A stretch of DNA of 64,000 nucleotides from Taudactylus pleione (lineage: Eukaryota; Chordata; Amphibia; Anura; Myobatrachidae). The notes under the pieces are model-generated. The model saw nothing but the letters and a program-made list of their open reading frames with translations, did not search any database and had not been told where the DNA came from. A program made the translations under genes and the position numbers. This document shows, one piece after another, positions 43,866 to 56,004 of the stretch. The stretch covers positions 1 to 64,000 of the forward strand of contig JAUIMM010000581.1 in the NCBI GenBank assembly GCA_031769625.1. The letters are read 5' to 3'. Position 1 is the stretch's first letter. Each line of letters opens with the position of its first letter.

Positions 43866-44559
43866 GAATTAAAAGTGACACATCTGAGGTAAAATCCTAA
43901 ACTTCAATTATAAGGTATGAGTTGAAAAAAAGTCACTGCTTTGCTTTCTAAAGTAATAAGGTGCTCCCAGGCATGACCACACAGTGTTATTTGAAAGGTC
44001 TTTTAAAAAATATTAGGAGGCCTGAAATAATAATAATTATGGTAGACAGAACACGATTATTACTACTTACATTAATATAGGTGCAATGTATATGTGCGAA
44101 GTAGGAGCATAGCTGAGAATGGAGCTTCCCATAGGTGTTCCCACTCCATTGAAAGCTGCTTGGGGCAGTAATTGCAGTAATAAGATGTGCACCCTGAGGA
44201 ATCTCACTCTAGCAAATGTACTCTGTCAATTTAAGTTAAATGATCAGAATACAATCTCCTCTATTGACTAATAACAATGATTCAAATGACATAAAAGCCA
44301 GATCCTAGGGTGCTATAAATAAATAAAGCAATGCCAAAAGAGCTACCCCTTAATGTCAGATAGTGTATAACCGAAGCTTTCTATTCCCCTAATTTGACCT
44401 CAATGCCCAGTGTGATACTGCCACTGTTTGCTGTTTTTCTCTTCACTTCAGTATTCCCCCACAGGCTGGCCATACCCCATTGGCACAGTTCAGTACAGGA
44501 AGGGGGTGCTATGACATGCTCTTTCGCTGGGCACCATGGTTCCACGCTACTCCTCTGTG

Positions 44560-44885
44560 TGGAATAACCTGAATGAGCTCTGTGTGGCATAACCTGAATG
44601 GGGTCTCTGTGGCACAATATGAATGGGCTCTGTGTGGGGGCAAATGTATGTTTTTACCTTTGGGGGGGCCTTTTAAGATCTTGCTATGTGGCCTACAAAG
44701 TTCTAGTTACATGCAAACACAGAGGCTCTGGATCTAATATGAACTTGCAAGTTTGCTCAGGCTGAGGTGAAAATTATACTTTTGTTCCATTCTCACAGGT
44801 TTTTGGCAGACTGCCAATTTCCACTGGAACCTGTGTAGTTTAAAAGTGTCCCCATTTTAAACAATTCTGTGACAGTGTGGCCATG
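44560..44885 (+). repeat. Composite repeat copy 1, second part
   Basis: Contains AGATCTTGCTATGTGGCCTA, AAAGTTCTAGTTACATGCAA and TTTTTGGCAGACTGCCAATT, matching the complement of 46590-46830. Confidence 0.7.
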
Positions 44886-44991
44886 ACGATGTTCAAACCT
44901 ATTCATACACCAATACAATAATCCACATTAGCGCACACAAGTCAATAAATGTTCAATTGTGTCTATAAAATTAGGAAAGACTCTTAGAGGT

Positions 44992-45163
44992 AAATTTACT
45001 AAAGTGAGAGCTTTCAGAAGTGGAGATGTTGTCCATAGCTACCAATCAGATTCTACTTAACATTTAACTAGCAGCTTCTAGTAGATAATGCGTAGAATCT
45101 GATTGGTTGCTATGGGCAACATCTCCACTTCTAAAAACACACACGTTAGTAAATATACCCCCA
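44992..45163. mobile_element. Foldback MITE, GGTAAATTTACTAAAG family
   Basis: Same palindromic family as 2910-3084. The right arm keeps GTTGCTATGGGCAAC (45106-45120) next to ATTGG; the left arm has mutated (GTTGTCCATAGCTAC). Confidence 0.75.
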
Positions 45164-45485
45164 GTCACTACTTCTCTAAAGGTTCTAAAAACTCCTTTGT
45201 ACAGCACTGTTAGGCAAAGTCATCTGAATGGTTTGTTCTTCCATATATAATAAAAGCACTCATGCTGTGGTTGAAGCATGAGTACAGTTTCCGCAGCTCC
45301 CTGCCTCCCTCTTATTTGTCAGCAGCCCAGCATGCACTGTTATGTGATGGGCTACAGTGGGAAACTTATAATATGTGATAAACCTTCTCTTACTCTTGTT
45401 CTTGTATCTGCTAGCTGTGGGCACTCAGAGGTAATCCAGTTCTCTGCGGGAACTGTGGGAGACTGCTAGCTGCTGCTGAGATGCT

Positions 45486-45525
45486 TATGAGCCTGAAGAA
45501 GAGACAAAGTATCTCGAAATGCGTT
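45486..45525 (+). ncRNA. Degenerate hammerhead-ribozyme-like motif
   Basis: CTGAAGA (45493-45499; canonical CTGATGA), then a GAGAC...GTATCTC stem, GAAATGCGTTGG. The order and spacing match the hammerhead core carried by Penelope-like elements. The core mutation probably abolishes cleavage. 45164-45485 holds nothing recognised. Confidence 0.45.
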
Positions 45526-46569
45526 GGAAATCCATCTTGTGCTGCTGTGGCCACATTTACCCACACGGTACTTAGAGCCAATGGAGGAAGGTGTATTGAG
45601 CCTTGAAGACTGTTAAAGTGGAGAGAGTTAAAAGTGGGTTGGTACTTTATCTCTCTCCACTTTAACATTCTCCCAAGTCTTAGTACAGCTCACTCTAACA
45701 GAGGCTAGGAAATCTCCATCAGCTGAAAGAGACCCTGGCCTCTCCACTCCCACCATTTTGAGAAACGGAGGCCGTCGCCTGCCCCTCCCCGCCCAGAAAT
45801 GGCAGCAGACTGTCAATCACTGACAGTCTGCTGCCAGACAGCATGCGTGACCGCAGACCCGTTCTGCACATTCTAGTGCAATGCTGAATCAGGCCCATTG
45901 TCCTGTCATTTTTACATTGAAATAAGGATATTCTCTAGTTACCACCTATTCTGGAAGTGCAGACTAAATTCCACATTGAGACTTGCAGATTTCTGATTGA
46001 ATGGCAAAAAGTCACAGCTGCAAGTTTTTAACCTGCATTAAGCAATTTTATTCTACATACTTGGTTGGAGAGTTTACCCAACTAATGAATTATTTTATTA
46101 TGTTGAGTTTGTGTGATTTGAAACTGTTGAACAAAATCTCCCTTTAAACTATTCCACCCACAATCTTCTCACTGCTGTACAGTCTGCCTATTGTATGATG
46201 ATTGTATGATATCAAAGAATGAAGTAATGGGCATTTTACAGGATTTCTTCTTTTTCATAAAAAGTTTATTTTTAAATGTAAACTCTACAGCAGGCAATTG
46301 GGAAACAATACTGAATGGAGTGTTGTCAGCTTAACACAAAGTAAGCTGTCCTCTCCAACTGATGTGATAATATTTAACTATGTTATGAAAAACAGTAACA
46401 AGTGTTGCTATTTGCACAATGTTTTTTCTGATGCTGATAGATATTTATCTATATAACAAGTGAGAAAGTGTGTATGTCCGTCTTTTTGTCCTTTATACAC
46501 ATTCAGAGTTTTAGCCCTGGTCCCATCATATTTGGCATGGTGGTATAAATTGACCAGGATAAGGTTTTC
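45526..46569. other. Mixed repeat debris
   Basis: Contains a hairpin GTTAAAGTGGAGAGAG with its complement at 45656-45664, a TGACAGTCTGCTGCC palindrome near 45820, and a Harbinger-type right end (GCTGAATCAGGCCC) near 45895 without a clear left end. Nothing coding. Confidence 0.4.
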
Positions 46570-47600
46570 GCCTAGGTTTGAACTTCATCAGGGCCACTCA
46601 CTGTCACAGATTTGCTTAAAATGGGGACACTCTTAAATAACACAGGTTCCTGGACTGGCTGCAGTGGAAATTGGCAGTCTGCCAAAAACTTGTGAGAATG
46701 GAACAAAACTATAATTTTCACCTCAGCCTGAGCAAACTTGATGACTGATGCAAGTTCATATTATTGCATGTAACTAGAACTTTGCAGGCCACATAGCAAG
46801 ATCTTAAAAGGGCACCCCATAGGTAAAAAAAACACATACATTTGCCCCCACACAGAGCCCATTCATGTTATGCCACACAGACCCCATTCAGATTATGCCA
46901 GACAGTAGTATCCCTATACACATTATACCACGCAGTAGTAGTGCCCCTTATACATTATGCCACACAGTAATGACCCTTACACTACACAGTAATGCCCCTT
47001 ACACATTATACCACACAGTAATGTCCTTTACAGATTTTACCACATAGTAGTAGTGCCCCATATAACACATTATTTCACACAATAGTAGTGTCCCTTATAC
47101 ATTATGCCCCCTCAGCAATTCACCTCCCCGTGTACCTCCAGCAGCCTCATGCCTCCCCCCAATCAGAGCTCATGGACCGGCAACCAATCAGTAGCCGCCA
47201 CTGGTGATTGGCTGCCAGTCCGCGAGTTCTGATTGCCTCACGAATGGCAGTGCTGTCTCTCCATGACTGGCTGCTAGTGTGCCAGCTGTAGTCAGCTGGC
47301 GGGCTGTCACCAAATCAACATTGCTGACACCTGGCCCCCTCGACAGCCCTGACTTGTGTGCATGCCTGGGTGCAGGAGGAGCAGCGGGCGACAGAGGCAG
47401 ATTGGGCACCATAGCAGCAGCACCCCTTGCACCCACGGTAGTTAAGCCACTGTTTTCATGCATGTTACCAAACAGTGGGGTCCTTTTCAGGATCAATGGA
47501 ATGGGGTTATAGGCGAGGACAATGTAAACAATTAAAGGCTGCAGGTGTATTTCAGGGTCCATTCTTCAACCCGGGCAATGCCAGGTATCCCAGCTAGTAT
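46570..47600 (-). repeat. Composite repeat copy 2 (inverted, uninterrupted)
   Basis: The complement of 41231-41968 plus 44560-44885. It ends ATTCTTCAACCCGGGCAATG then CCAGGTATCCCAGC. It contains a series of CATTATGCCACACAGTA-like units (46920-47110) and an hAT-like end at 47455. It shows that copy 1 was split by a later insertion. Confidence 0.75.
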
Positions 47601-47660
47601 ATGTATAGAGTAGCACATGTAGGCGGCAGTCATTGCAGGAAAGAAAACAAGCAGCAAGGT

Positions 47661-47710
47661 GGTATCACCAACGTTTCAATGTATTAAACATTTTCATCAG
47701 GGTGTATAAC
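47661..47710 (-). ncRNA. Hammerhead ribozyme candidate with intact core
   Basis: On the minus strand: GGTTATACACC, CTGATGA (47700-47694), a short AATG/CATT stem with TTTAATA loop, GAAAC (47677-47673), GTTG, GGTGATACC. Both invariant core boxes are exact. The outer strands GGTTATACACC and GGTGATACC can pair imperfectly as stem I, and AACGTT can form the minimal stem III typical of retrotransposon hammerheads. Penelope-like elements carry such ribozymes. No PLE protein is visible next to it. Confidence 0.6.
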
Positions 47711-48208
47711 CATAAACAAACACTTACCATTTTATAACCTCTCTCTGTCCTTGGCGCCGGATCACTGGCAGAGTCACATCGTGCGTGATGATGTCATGGA
47801 GGTCAGAACATGTGATCTACAGATACAGAAGTTGAATAGAGGTTACGAGGCATTAAGTGTAAACAAAACAAAGACATCTAAAAGCATCTAATTATATGGC
47901 ACAGAACTACAGAAAGGCACAGTGATATGGGTAGATACAATGGACTCAAGAATTACATGACAGTACAAATAGTAATTATAGCATTGCTAATGTAGAAAAT
48001 AAGCATCAGAGATCCCTAGTAGGCATAAACAAAAATGATCGAAGTCTGTAAATAGAACAGTTCAGTCACATATAAATAATAATAAAAGAGAGAGAATGCA
48101 AAACAAAGAAATTACAAAATAAAATAAAATAAATCACCAATAATGGAAATAAATAGTAATACAGAATAGAAACAAACAAACAATAAGTGATGACAAAATA
48201 TAGATGAT
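47711..48208. other. Non-coding spacer
   Basis: A-rich; nothing recognised. Confidence 0.3.
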
Positions 48209-49173
48209 CAGCCATGGCCAAAAGTTTTGAGAATTATAGTATTGGTTTTCACACATGAATGGTCTGCTTTACTGTTGGCATGACACAGGACAAAGACTTT
48301 TCGTAGAATGGCCTGATGTCAAGAAGGGCAGCAAAGAAGCCACTTACCTCCATGAAAAAGATCAGGGACAGACAAATATTCTGCAAAAGGTACAGGGATT
48401 GGATTGCTGAGGACTGAGGTAAAGTTATTTTCTCTGATGAATCCCCTTTCAGATTGTTTGGGGCATCTGGAAGAACATTTGTCCGGAGAAGGAAAGGAGA
48501 GTTCTACCATCAGTCCCGTGTCATGCCAACAGTAAAGCATCCTGAGACCATTCATGTGTGGGGTTGCTTCTCAGCCAAGGGAGTGGGCTCACTCACAATT
48601 TTGCCTAAGGACACAGCCATGAATAAAGACTGGTACCATAACATCCTCCAAGAACAACTTCTCCCAACCATCCAAGAACAGTTTGGTGATGAACAATGAA
48701 TTTTCCAGCATGATGGACCTTACCATAAGGCAAAAGTGATAACTAATTGGCTCGGGGAACAAAACATCGAAATTTTGGGTCCATGGCCAGGAAACTCCCC
48801 AGACCTTGATCCCATTGAGAACTTGTGGTCAATCCTCCAGAGGTGGAGGACAAACAAAAACCCACAAATTCTGATAAACTCCAAGCATTGATTAGGTAAG
48901 AATGGGCGGCCATCAGTCAGTATGTGGCCCAGAAGTTGAGTGACAGCATGCCAGGGCGAATTGCAGAGGTCTTGGAAAAATAAGGGTCAACACTGCAAAT
49001 ATTGACTCTTTGCATAAACTTAATGTAATTGTCAATAAAAGCCTTTGACACTTATGAAATGCTTGTAATTTTACTTCATAGTAATATCTGACAAATAGGT
49101 CTAAAAACACTGAAGCAGCAACCTTTGTGAAAACCAATACTTGTGTCATTCTCAAAACTTTTGTCCATGGCTG
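48209..49173 (+). mobile_element. Tc1-like element, internally deleted
   Basis: Inverted ends CAGCCATGGCCAAAAGTTTT and AAAACTTTTGTCCATGGCTG, with TA after the right end. It is about 965 bp where full-length Tc1 elements are about 1.6 kb; the N-terminal half of the transposase is missing. Confidence 0.88.
48425..48890 (+). pseudogene. Tc1 transposase, C-terminal half
   Basis: Blocks in order: VIFSDESPFRLFG-like (first Asp), VMPTVKHPETIHVWGCFS, ILPKDTAMNKDWYHNILQEQ, a stop after FGDEQ at 48699, then HDGPYHKAK (second Asp) and GNSPDLDPIENLWSILQRW (Glu). The DD34E spacing is retained. Stops and frameshifts make it inactive. Confidence 0.85.
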
Positions 49174-49715
49174 TATAGTTCATCTGACCTCACTGCAGCC
49201 CAGCACAGGTTGGGGAGAGAGGTTGCTGCTGAAAGGCAAGAGAGGGGGAGGGGGTGGTGTTGGACCTAAGCCCCTTCCGGGCCCCTCCAACAAGCCCGGG
49301 CCAGGGTAATAAGTACCCGCTCCCCACCCCCCTCTCGGTGGCTGTGTTTGTCATTAGCAAAGCTCATAGTGGATTCCTTAAGACTGTTGATATGCTGGGT
49401 ACAATGCAAATCAGTGCATGCTTTATTTATAGAGAGATATTATACAATATTTCTTCTTTGTGCCTTATACAATGAAAATGCTTCATTGCCCCACATAGCT
49501 ATAGACAAGGGTGCAGCAATGGATATACTGTAAGTATGGCATATCAGGAAAAGCCTGGGACTGATGAGTCATGTGACAGCACTGGAAAAGTAAATTGTTA
49601 TATTTCATTTGGTTTCTTAACATTATCAATTGCAGTAGAATTAAATAACAAATAAGAGTGGTAAAAACCATTGATTGATATATTGATTGATGAAATTATA
49701 TATTGAAGCATTTAA
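49174..49715. other. Non-coding spacer
   Basis: G-rich stretch near 49215-49270, then AT-rich sequence; nothing recognised. Confidence 0.3.
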
Positions 49716-51255
49716 GGCCTGATTGAAAGTCGAACATACGGCCGATGTCGTACGTAGCTGAATGATTTTTGTTCTGCGCGTGCATCTAAGTGGAACTGCG
49801 CATGTGCACACGGAGCCCGTGCCCTTAGATTGGCAGGTGCAATTGAAATGCACAGTCTTAGAAATGTCTTGAAAATGTATTGGGCGTTCCTGGGAAGTGA
49901 CTGGGCGGTGGATAGTTTTGCTGTGCGGACTCACGGAAGTGCAACGTCTCATGGGCGTGTTATGTGAGTGTCACATGCGTGTCATTGAAGTGGTTGCAAG
50001 CTCAGACGCATAATCGCTCACATTGGAGGCCATACTCAGATGGAGAATCTGCACCTAGTTTGGGGCTGGTGCAACTTTCGATGGTGCGACCGATGGTTAC
50101 ATCTAAAGACTCACCAAGCATGATCTGAAGAGTCGCACTGCGCATGTACAGATCTCATCCTGCGATGTCGCTCACAGTGCCCTGGTTGACAGGCTGCCGC
50201 TGTTCCCGGGGTGGAGCTGGGGACCATTTCCCAAAACAAAAGCACATCAGATAGCGCCTCTGTCATTCATACATCGACCCCGAAGTGAGAACCAAATTTC
50301 TGCCTGACAGGGAAATGAGGTGATACCTCAATGATGGTGTCGCCTAATAGTAAATACTGTTTGAAATCACCTTACAGGAGGATAATGGTGAGCAAAATTA
50401 GAAATATAATTCATATGGTTGGAGGTAGTGGCGTCCCTCCGGTGTCACCCGGTGTGGGGAGGGACGTTGTGTGCATGGCGCAGCAGCTTGCGGCCCGAAA
50501 AGGGTGTATGGCCTCGTGATAATGGGTGTGACCTTGTGGGACCGTTCCTAATATTACTGGGGTGGAGGGTGCTGACTGCCTTGTGTTGCAGTGCCGGCTC
50601 CCTCACTGTGTCAGGAGCCGGGTGCTGCACTTAATACTACAGTGCAGCACCCGGCTCCTGTCACTGTGGGGGAGTGTCAGTCCACACCTTGGTGTCACCC
50701 CTCGGCAGGTGACACCCGGGTGCGGCCCGCACCCCCCTTGTGATGCCACTGGTTGGATGTGTGATATCCAGGGACGCCGAGGGAGGGGTATAAATCATCA
50801 GGTTCCAGACTTGTTGGAGGAGCCTGGCAAGGGCCCGGGTGTGCACCTCCCACCCTCTTACCTGTCAGCAGCAGCCTCTCTCTCGAGTACAGCACACGCT
50901 ACTGCATGCTGGGCTGCAGTGAGGCCAGGGAGGCTGCTGCCACTGAGCTGTAGTAGCAGCTTGTTCTGCCTTTGCGGGTGAGGGCTTACAGTGCCGTTCC
51001 CAGCAGCATTCCCAGACACGCCTGTGACACTCCTATAACACGCCCATGAAATTGCACATTAGGTGATTTCCCAGTCTCCACCCTGAAATGCCCAGAGATC
51101 GAAACCCCTTCTCAAGTGTTAGTGATTCGGTACGCAGTTGTGATTGCCATCGGACACTTAGGTTCACACGTGTGCACTTTGGGTTTCTCTGACTGTAGCA
51201 AAATATCACTCAACTATGGGAACATTGAAACTGCATCCATCTCTGAATCAGACCC
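49716..51255. mobile_element. Harbinger-type MITE, enlarged by insertion
   Basis: Left end GGCCTGATTGAAAGTCG after TAA; right end CATCTCTGAATCAGACCC. The interior has GCGCATGTGCACACGG-type subterminal DNA and a nested hAT element at 50425-50750. Pairing of these two ends is tentative. Confidence 0.5.
50425..50750. mobile_element. Small hAT-like element with 8-bp duplication
   Basis: Flanked by GGTTGGAG (50417-50424) and GGTTGGAT (50751-50758), seven of eight matching. Inverted ends contain AGTGGCGTC and GATGCCACT. The interior has a large hairpin built from AGGAGCCGGGTGCTGCACTT and its complement. 326 bp, non-coding. Confidence 0.7.
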
Positions 51256-51439
51256 AAAGACAACTAAAAAGTACTCTTTGAGGTTTGTTATAAATCTTCA
51301 TATATAAAAGAGTTTACAGATACTCAACTATTAATTAAAAAGGCAGAAAACAAAATGCGGTTTGAATAATTAATTTTAATTACTTTAAATTAATGAAACT
51401 ATTAATTCTGGCACAGGGAGCAGAGTTTATTTATAGATC

Positions 51440-51470
<31 letters not shown>

Positions 51471-51736
51471 TGTAGTGAGAGGGGTTGTCTCTCACCTGAA
51501 TTTCCCACATTCTGGTAGGATCAGCTCCCTCCAAGAGAGAGGAAAACAAGGCCGGCACATTCTGCACCAGTAATAGAAGTTTGGAACTCTGGGTTTTCTG
51601 GGCTGCACAGCTCAACCTGGAAATATAAAGCTCCGAGTTTTCCAGGTCGCCCAGAGCCAGTAGGAAGTCAGCAGTACAGGAAGGGTTTAAAACTCTCACA
51701 CACCTGTTGCTCTTTGCCCTTATGCTGTCTAGGGGC
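51256..51736. other. Spacer with GATA microsatellite
   Basis: About eight GATA units at 51438-51470. No gene. Confidence 0.5.
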
Positions 51737-52507
51737 CAGGCAGGGACGGATTAATAATGGGGCGGGTGGAGCTTCAGGCATACCATAAATATAGGCCCAC
51801 TGTCCACAAGATCAGTTGGCAGTGTTGATAGGAAAAAAAAATCCTGCCTCAAGCTGTCAGCTGCTGTGTGGCGTGTGCTCTCCATGGCCTGCAGTGCACA
51901 CCGAGCCGGATTAAAGGGGTGGAACGGCCTTCGGGCATTAATTTAAAGCTGAACTGCTGCAAGCAAACAATAGGGGGCGTGTTCTGAGGATGGGGGCGGG
52001 GCTAAACACCCCAGTGTACTGTCCTCCTGCCTGTTGCTGGTTTGTCATCAAGGGACAGAGGGCGGATGATCTGCTACAGCCCCACTTTATTTTCAACTCC
52101 CTAGTGACAACTAGATATCCAGTACCTGGCCTGCAAGGTAAGAGAGTGTTTAATTACTGTTAAGTACACTATATGTGTGTGTGTCTCATGTGTGAATGTA
52201 TGATCCTCTGTATGTGTGACCCTGCATGCTTATTTGCATATGTAAGTTAACCTGCTGCATATATGACCTGCTGCATGAGTGACTTTATATGTGATCTGCA
52301 TGAGTGGCTCTGCCTGTATATGAATATATGCTAAATACATTCTTATGTGCTGGAAGTGGTGTGAAAGGCTCTTTATTATGTACTGTCTACTTGTAACTCC
52401 CTCTTACTATCTGTATCTCATTTATTATGACTATGCCGTTAATTTTAGACTATAGGGACACCCACTTTTAAGTGCCCTGGACCCCCAAATCCTTAATCCA
52501 GCGCTGG
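51737..52507. mobile_element. Possible non-autonomous DNA element (CAGGGACGGATTAA end)
   Basis: Left CAGGGACGGATTAATAATGG and right AAATCCTTAATCCAGCGCTG are imperfect inverted ends; an internal GAGCCGGATTAAAGGGG resembles the left end. No protein. Confidence 0.4.
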
Positions 52508-52623
52508 CCCAGCCCAATTAAAACCGCCATGCTGCTCCCTCCATTTTTTTTCAGTTCGAATGAGTTAAATCCCACGCTTCCTCATGATTTCGTCTATGAC
52601 CAGTGACCTGTGTGTGTGTATAA

Positions 52624-52671
<48 letters not shown>

Positions 52672-52708
52672 ATTTCCCTTTTTAAGGACAACAGTGGATA
52701 CTAATACA

Positions 52709-52750
<42 letters not shown>

Positions 52751-53440
52751 TAGTAAAGAGACCGGGGTAACCTCGGTTTGCCACTCGCTCTGCCCCATCC
52801 TGCCTCCTGCTCCGCCCAGCTCCCCACCTTCCCAATCCATCCCTGCTGAATACTTTCCCGTTCCTGGCACCCACAGAGTGGTCCTCCTCCGTCCTCTCCA
52901 GCTAAGGACTGTCCCATGGATGCTTTTGGCTCCTGTGGTGAGTGCCACCGCTCCCATTATGCATGTCAGAGGTGGGACAGATCTTGGTGGATTAAGATAT
53001 ATAAGTGTGTATGTATGTACAGGCATATATAAATGTGTATATATGCATATATTTATTATTATGACATCAACACAGTGTACTATAGTCAGGATGGGATGCC
53101 GGGCAGCATTTGGAATCACACATGGTATCATGGGATATGAGGTGGGCTATTTTCTTTTAGTTTTGGCGTACCCCTGATGACAAGAGTGCTATTTTATGGC
53201 CACATTCTGCATGTCGACTGCATAAATTCGACATTTTCTGAATGTTGACATTCAGGATGTCAACAATTTATTGCAGCATTACATGATGTAGACGGATACC
53301 TATTATATGTGCTGCAGATTTATTTATACTTGTTTTCCTTTTAGATTTAGTTGATTTGTACATTCTCTATGTCATAAGGACTCTAATACAGTTGTTACAT
53401 TCTTTATATTGTATAAGTGTCAGCAGGGCCGCCATCAGGG
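52508..53440. other. Spacer with AT microsatellites
   Basis: TA runs at about 52628-52661 and 52716-52743, with TG runs beside them. No exon recognised. Confidence 0.5.
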
Positions 53441-53765
53441 GGGGACTGCCAGACCTCGAGTCCCGGGCCTGGAGAGAGCGGAAAGAGAGGGGGGCCCGGA
53501 TGCAGCTGTGCTGCGACGGCAGCCAGGTAGAATTGAATTGATACATATCACTGGCGGTATGTCATTTATGGTGCCAGCCACAAGCTAGCCAGAGCTCATG
53601 GATCAACAGCCAATCAGGAGCGGCCGCTCCTGATTGGCTGCTGGTCCGCAAGCTCAGATTGGCTCACGGCCGGCGCCATATTTGAAATGCGCCCGCTGGT
53701 GCAGCACTACTGCCAGAGCCACCCGGGCCCCCCTCTCTCTCTGCTTTCTCTCTTGAAATTCAGTT
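53441..53765. repeat. Foldback repeat (GGGCCCGG / CCGGGCCC arms)
   Basis: GAGAGCGGAAAGAGAGGGGG then GCCCGG faces CCGGGCCCCCCTCTCTCTCT then GCTTTCTCTC about 200 bp away. A second stem is formed by CAATCAGGAGCGG and CCGCTCCTGATTGG. Confidence 0.6.
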
Positions 53766-53954
53766 GGCGCTGATTCTGGTTGGCCAGCTCAAGAAATTCC
53801 ACAGGTACACTACTAGTACTATATCATAATCCCTGACCTAGCACTATGCCCCCCCCCCAGTCCAGCCAGCTTTCCCTGTCCTGCCCCCCCCAGTCCAGCC
53901 AGCTTTCTCTGCACTGTGCTTCCCCCCACTAGTCCAACCAGCCTTCCATGTCGC

Positions 53955-56004
53955 CCTCCTAGAAGCATTTTACAAAATAACCTTAGAGGATTTTAAAAAT
54001 CTATGCTCTCAGGATTCTTCAAATCAAGAAAAAAATAAATATCAATCTAATCTATCTCGGGAAGAAAGAAGGGCACTTAAGACCCTGACAAAAGATACCT
54101 CTATCGTAATAAAGGAGGTGGATAAGGGAGGGGCCCTGGTAGTTATGAATCGTGAAGATTACATAACTGAGGCACATAGTCATCTAAGAAACACTAGATA
54201 TTATAAAATTCTAACAAAAGATCTGACAAAGGAATATCAGATACTGTTGAAGAACTTGTTGGACCATGCTGTAGTTTCAGGGGTCACGTCCAAAGAAGAG
54301 CGCCGGTTTCTGTTTCCCTCCTTTCCCACTATCCCCACCTTTTACAGTCTTCCCAAAATTCACAAGTCACTCTCCTCACCCCCGGGTCGTCCTATCATTT
54401 CTGGTGTCAATTCCCTCACTTCCAATCTATCCTATTACGTTGATTCTTTTTTGCAACCCAGAGTGTGCTCACTGAGGTCACATCTGAAGGATACCACACA
54501 TTTTCTCAATCTGATACAATCTATAGAATGGAAGGAATCGTACGCATTCCTTACACTGGACGTCTCTGCGCTATGTACCAACTTTCCACATACAATTGGA
54601 TGTGAGGTGATTAAGAGACGTCTTCTTTTAGATGATGAAGCACACCAATCTTTTCTACTGGATGCTATTTAATTTATTCTCTCCCACAATTATTTTCTTT
54701 TCTTTGACACATTTTACCTACAGGTGATGGGAATGGCCATGGGGACCAGGTTCGCATCCAGCTATGCGAACCTATACATGGGCGAATTCGAAAACGCCCA
54801 TGTTGGGGGAGCGGGTGGGGTGCGTCTCTGGTCTTCTATGGCCGTTACATTGATGATCTTTTTATTATTTGGGATGGAGATCTTTCTTCTGCACTTTCCT
54901 TCGTTAATTCCCTTAACACTAATTCTTATAATCTGTCCTTTACTCATTGTTTTCACCCTACTAGTGTAAACTTCTTGGACGTGACCCTCGAAATTAGAGA
55001 TAACCAAATTGTCACCTCTAATTATGTTAAAAAGGTTAACACCAATTCATATCTTCACTATAAAAGTGCACATTATGGCCCATGGAAGACGAACATACAG
55101 AAAGGCCAATTGATGCGCCTCTGTCGAAACTGTAGCGATATAGATGTCTTTATTTCACAAGCTCATGATATGATGGATTCCTTCAAAAGATGTGGATATC
55201 CTGAAAATGTATTGATAAGAGCTTTTTCTGAGGTGTTAGAGATGGAACGTAAATCACTACTTGAATCTAAACCTCAAAGAAAGAAAAAAGATATTGATAA
55301 CACCCATCTATCCTTTGTATGTAAATATAATAGCCGGGCAGATGATATCAAAAGAATTATAAAACAAAAATTACCAGATCCTACGACACGATCAGATTCT
55401 TGGTGATCTCCTACCGAGTGTTCCACAAATCATTAACAGAAAAAATCAATCTATTAAAAACATCCTCACACTAAGACATTTAAAATCGATAAAAAATACC
55501 AAAATTTCTGAATCGGTGGGAGAAAGTATCTGGTTAATATAAAGACCCCCTGGTTTCCATAAATGTGGTAAGCCTCGATGTAATATGTGTACCCACATGG
55601 ACAGAAAGACCACCACTATTATTATGCCAACAACAAAGGAACAATATCATTTAAAAGGATTTATGAATTGTGAAACATGTTTTATCATTTATCTATTAAC
55701 GTGCGGATGTGGGTTACACTATATAGGTCGTACCACCAGAGCTCTTCGTGTACGATTTATGGAACACAGACGTAATATTTTAAACAAATATCCTCACCAT
55801 AGTATCTCACGACATTATAACAAGATACATAATGGTGACCCAAAGTGTCTTTCGGTTGTGGGCATAGAATTTATTTCCACTACAGCACGAGGGGGAGACA
55901 GGTATAATAGACTGTGTCGCCAAGAGGTCTATTGGACATTACAATTTGATTCTTTATACCCCAATGGGCTAAATGAAACTATTGAACTAAACTCTGTCTT
56001 GTAA
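53955..56004 (+). pseudogene. Penelope-like element (Neptune type): reverse transcriptase plus GIY-YIG endonuclease
   Basis: 5' truncated near 53955. RT part: KEVDKGGALVVMNREDYITE, YSLPKIHKSLSSPPGRPIIS, a palm block AFLTLDVSALCTNFPH, MGTRFASSYANLYMGEFE, and the catalytic YIDDLFIIWDGD in a different frame near 54850, so at least one frameshift occurs within 54790-54840. C-terminal part: a HKCGKPRCNMCTH cysteine/histidine linker, then the GIY-YIG core (FIIYLLTCGCGLHYIGRTTR) and RFMEHRRNI, ending at 56004. Stops or frameshifts are also seen at 54670, 55406 and 55540. The endonuclease nicks target DNA for RT priming. Presence of both parts fits endonuclease-bearing PLEs. Confidence 0.9.
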
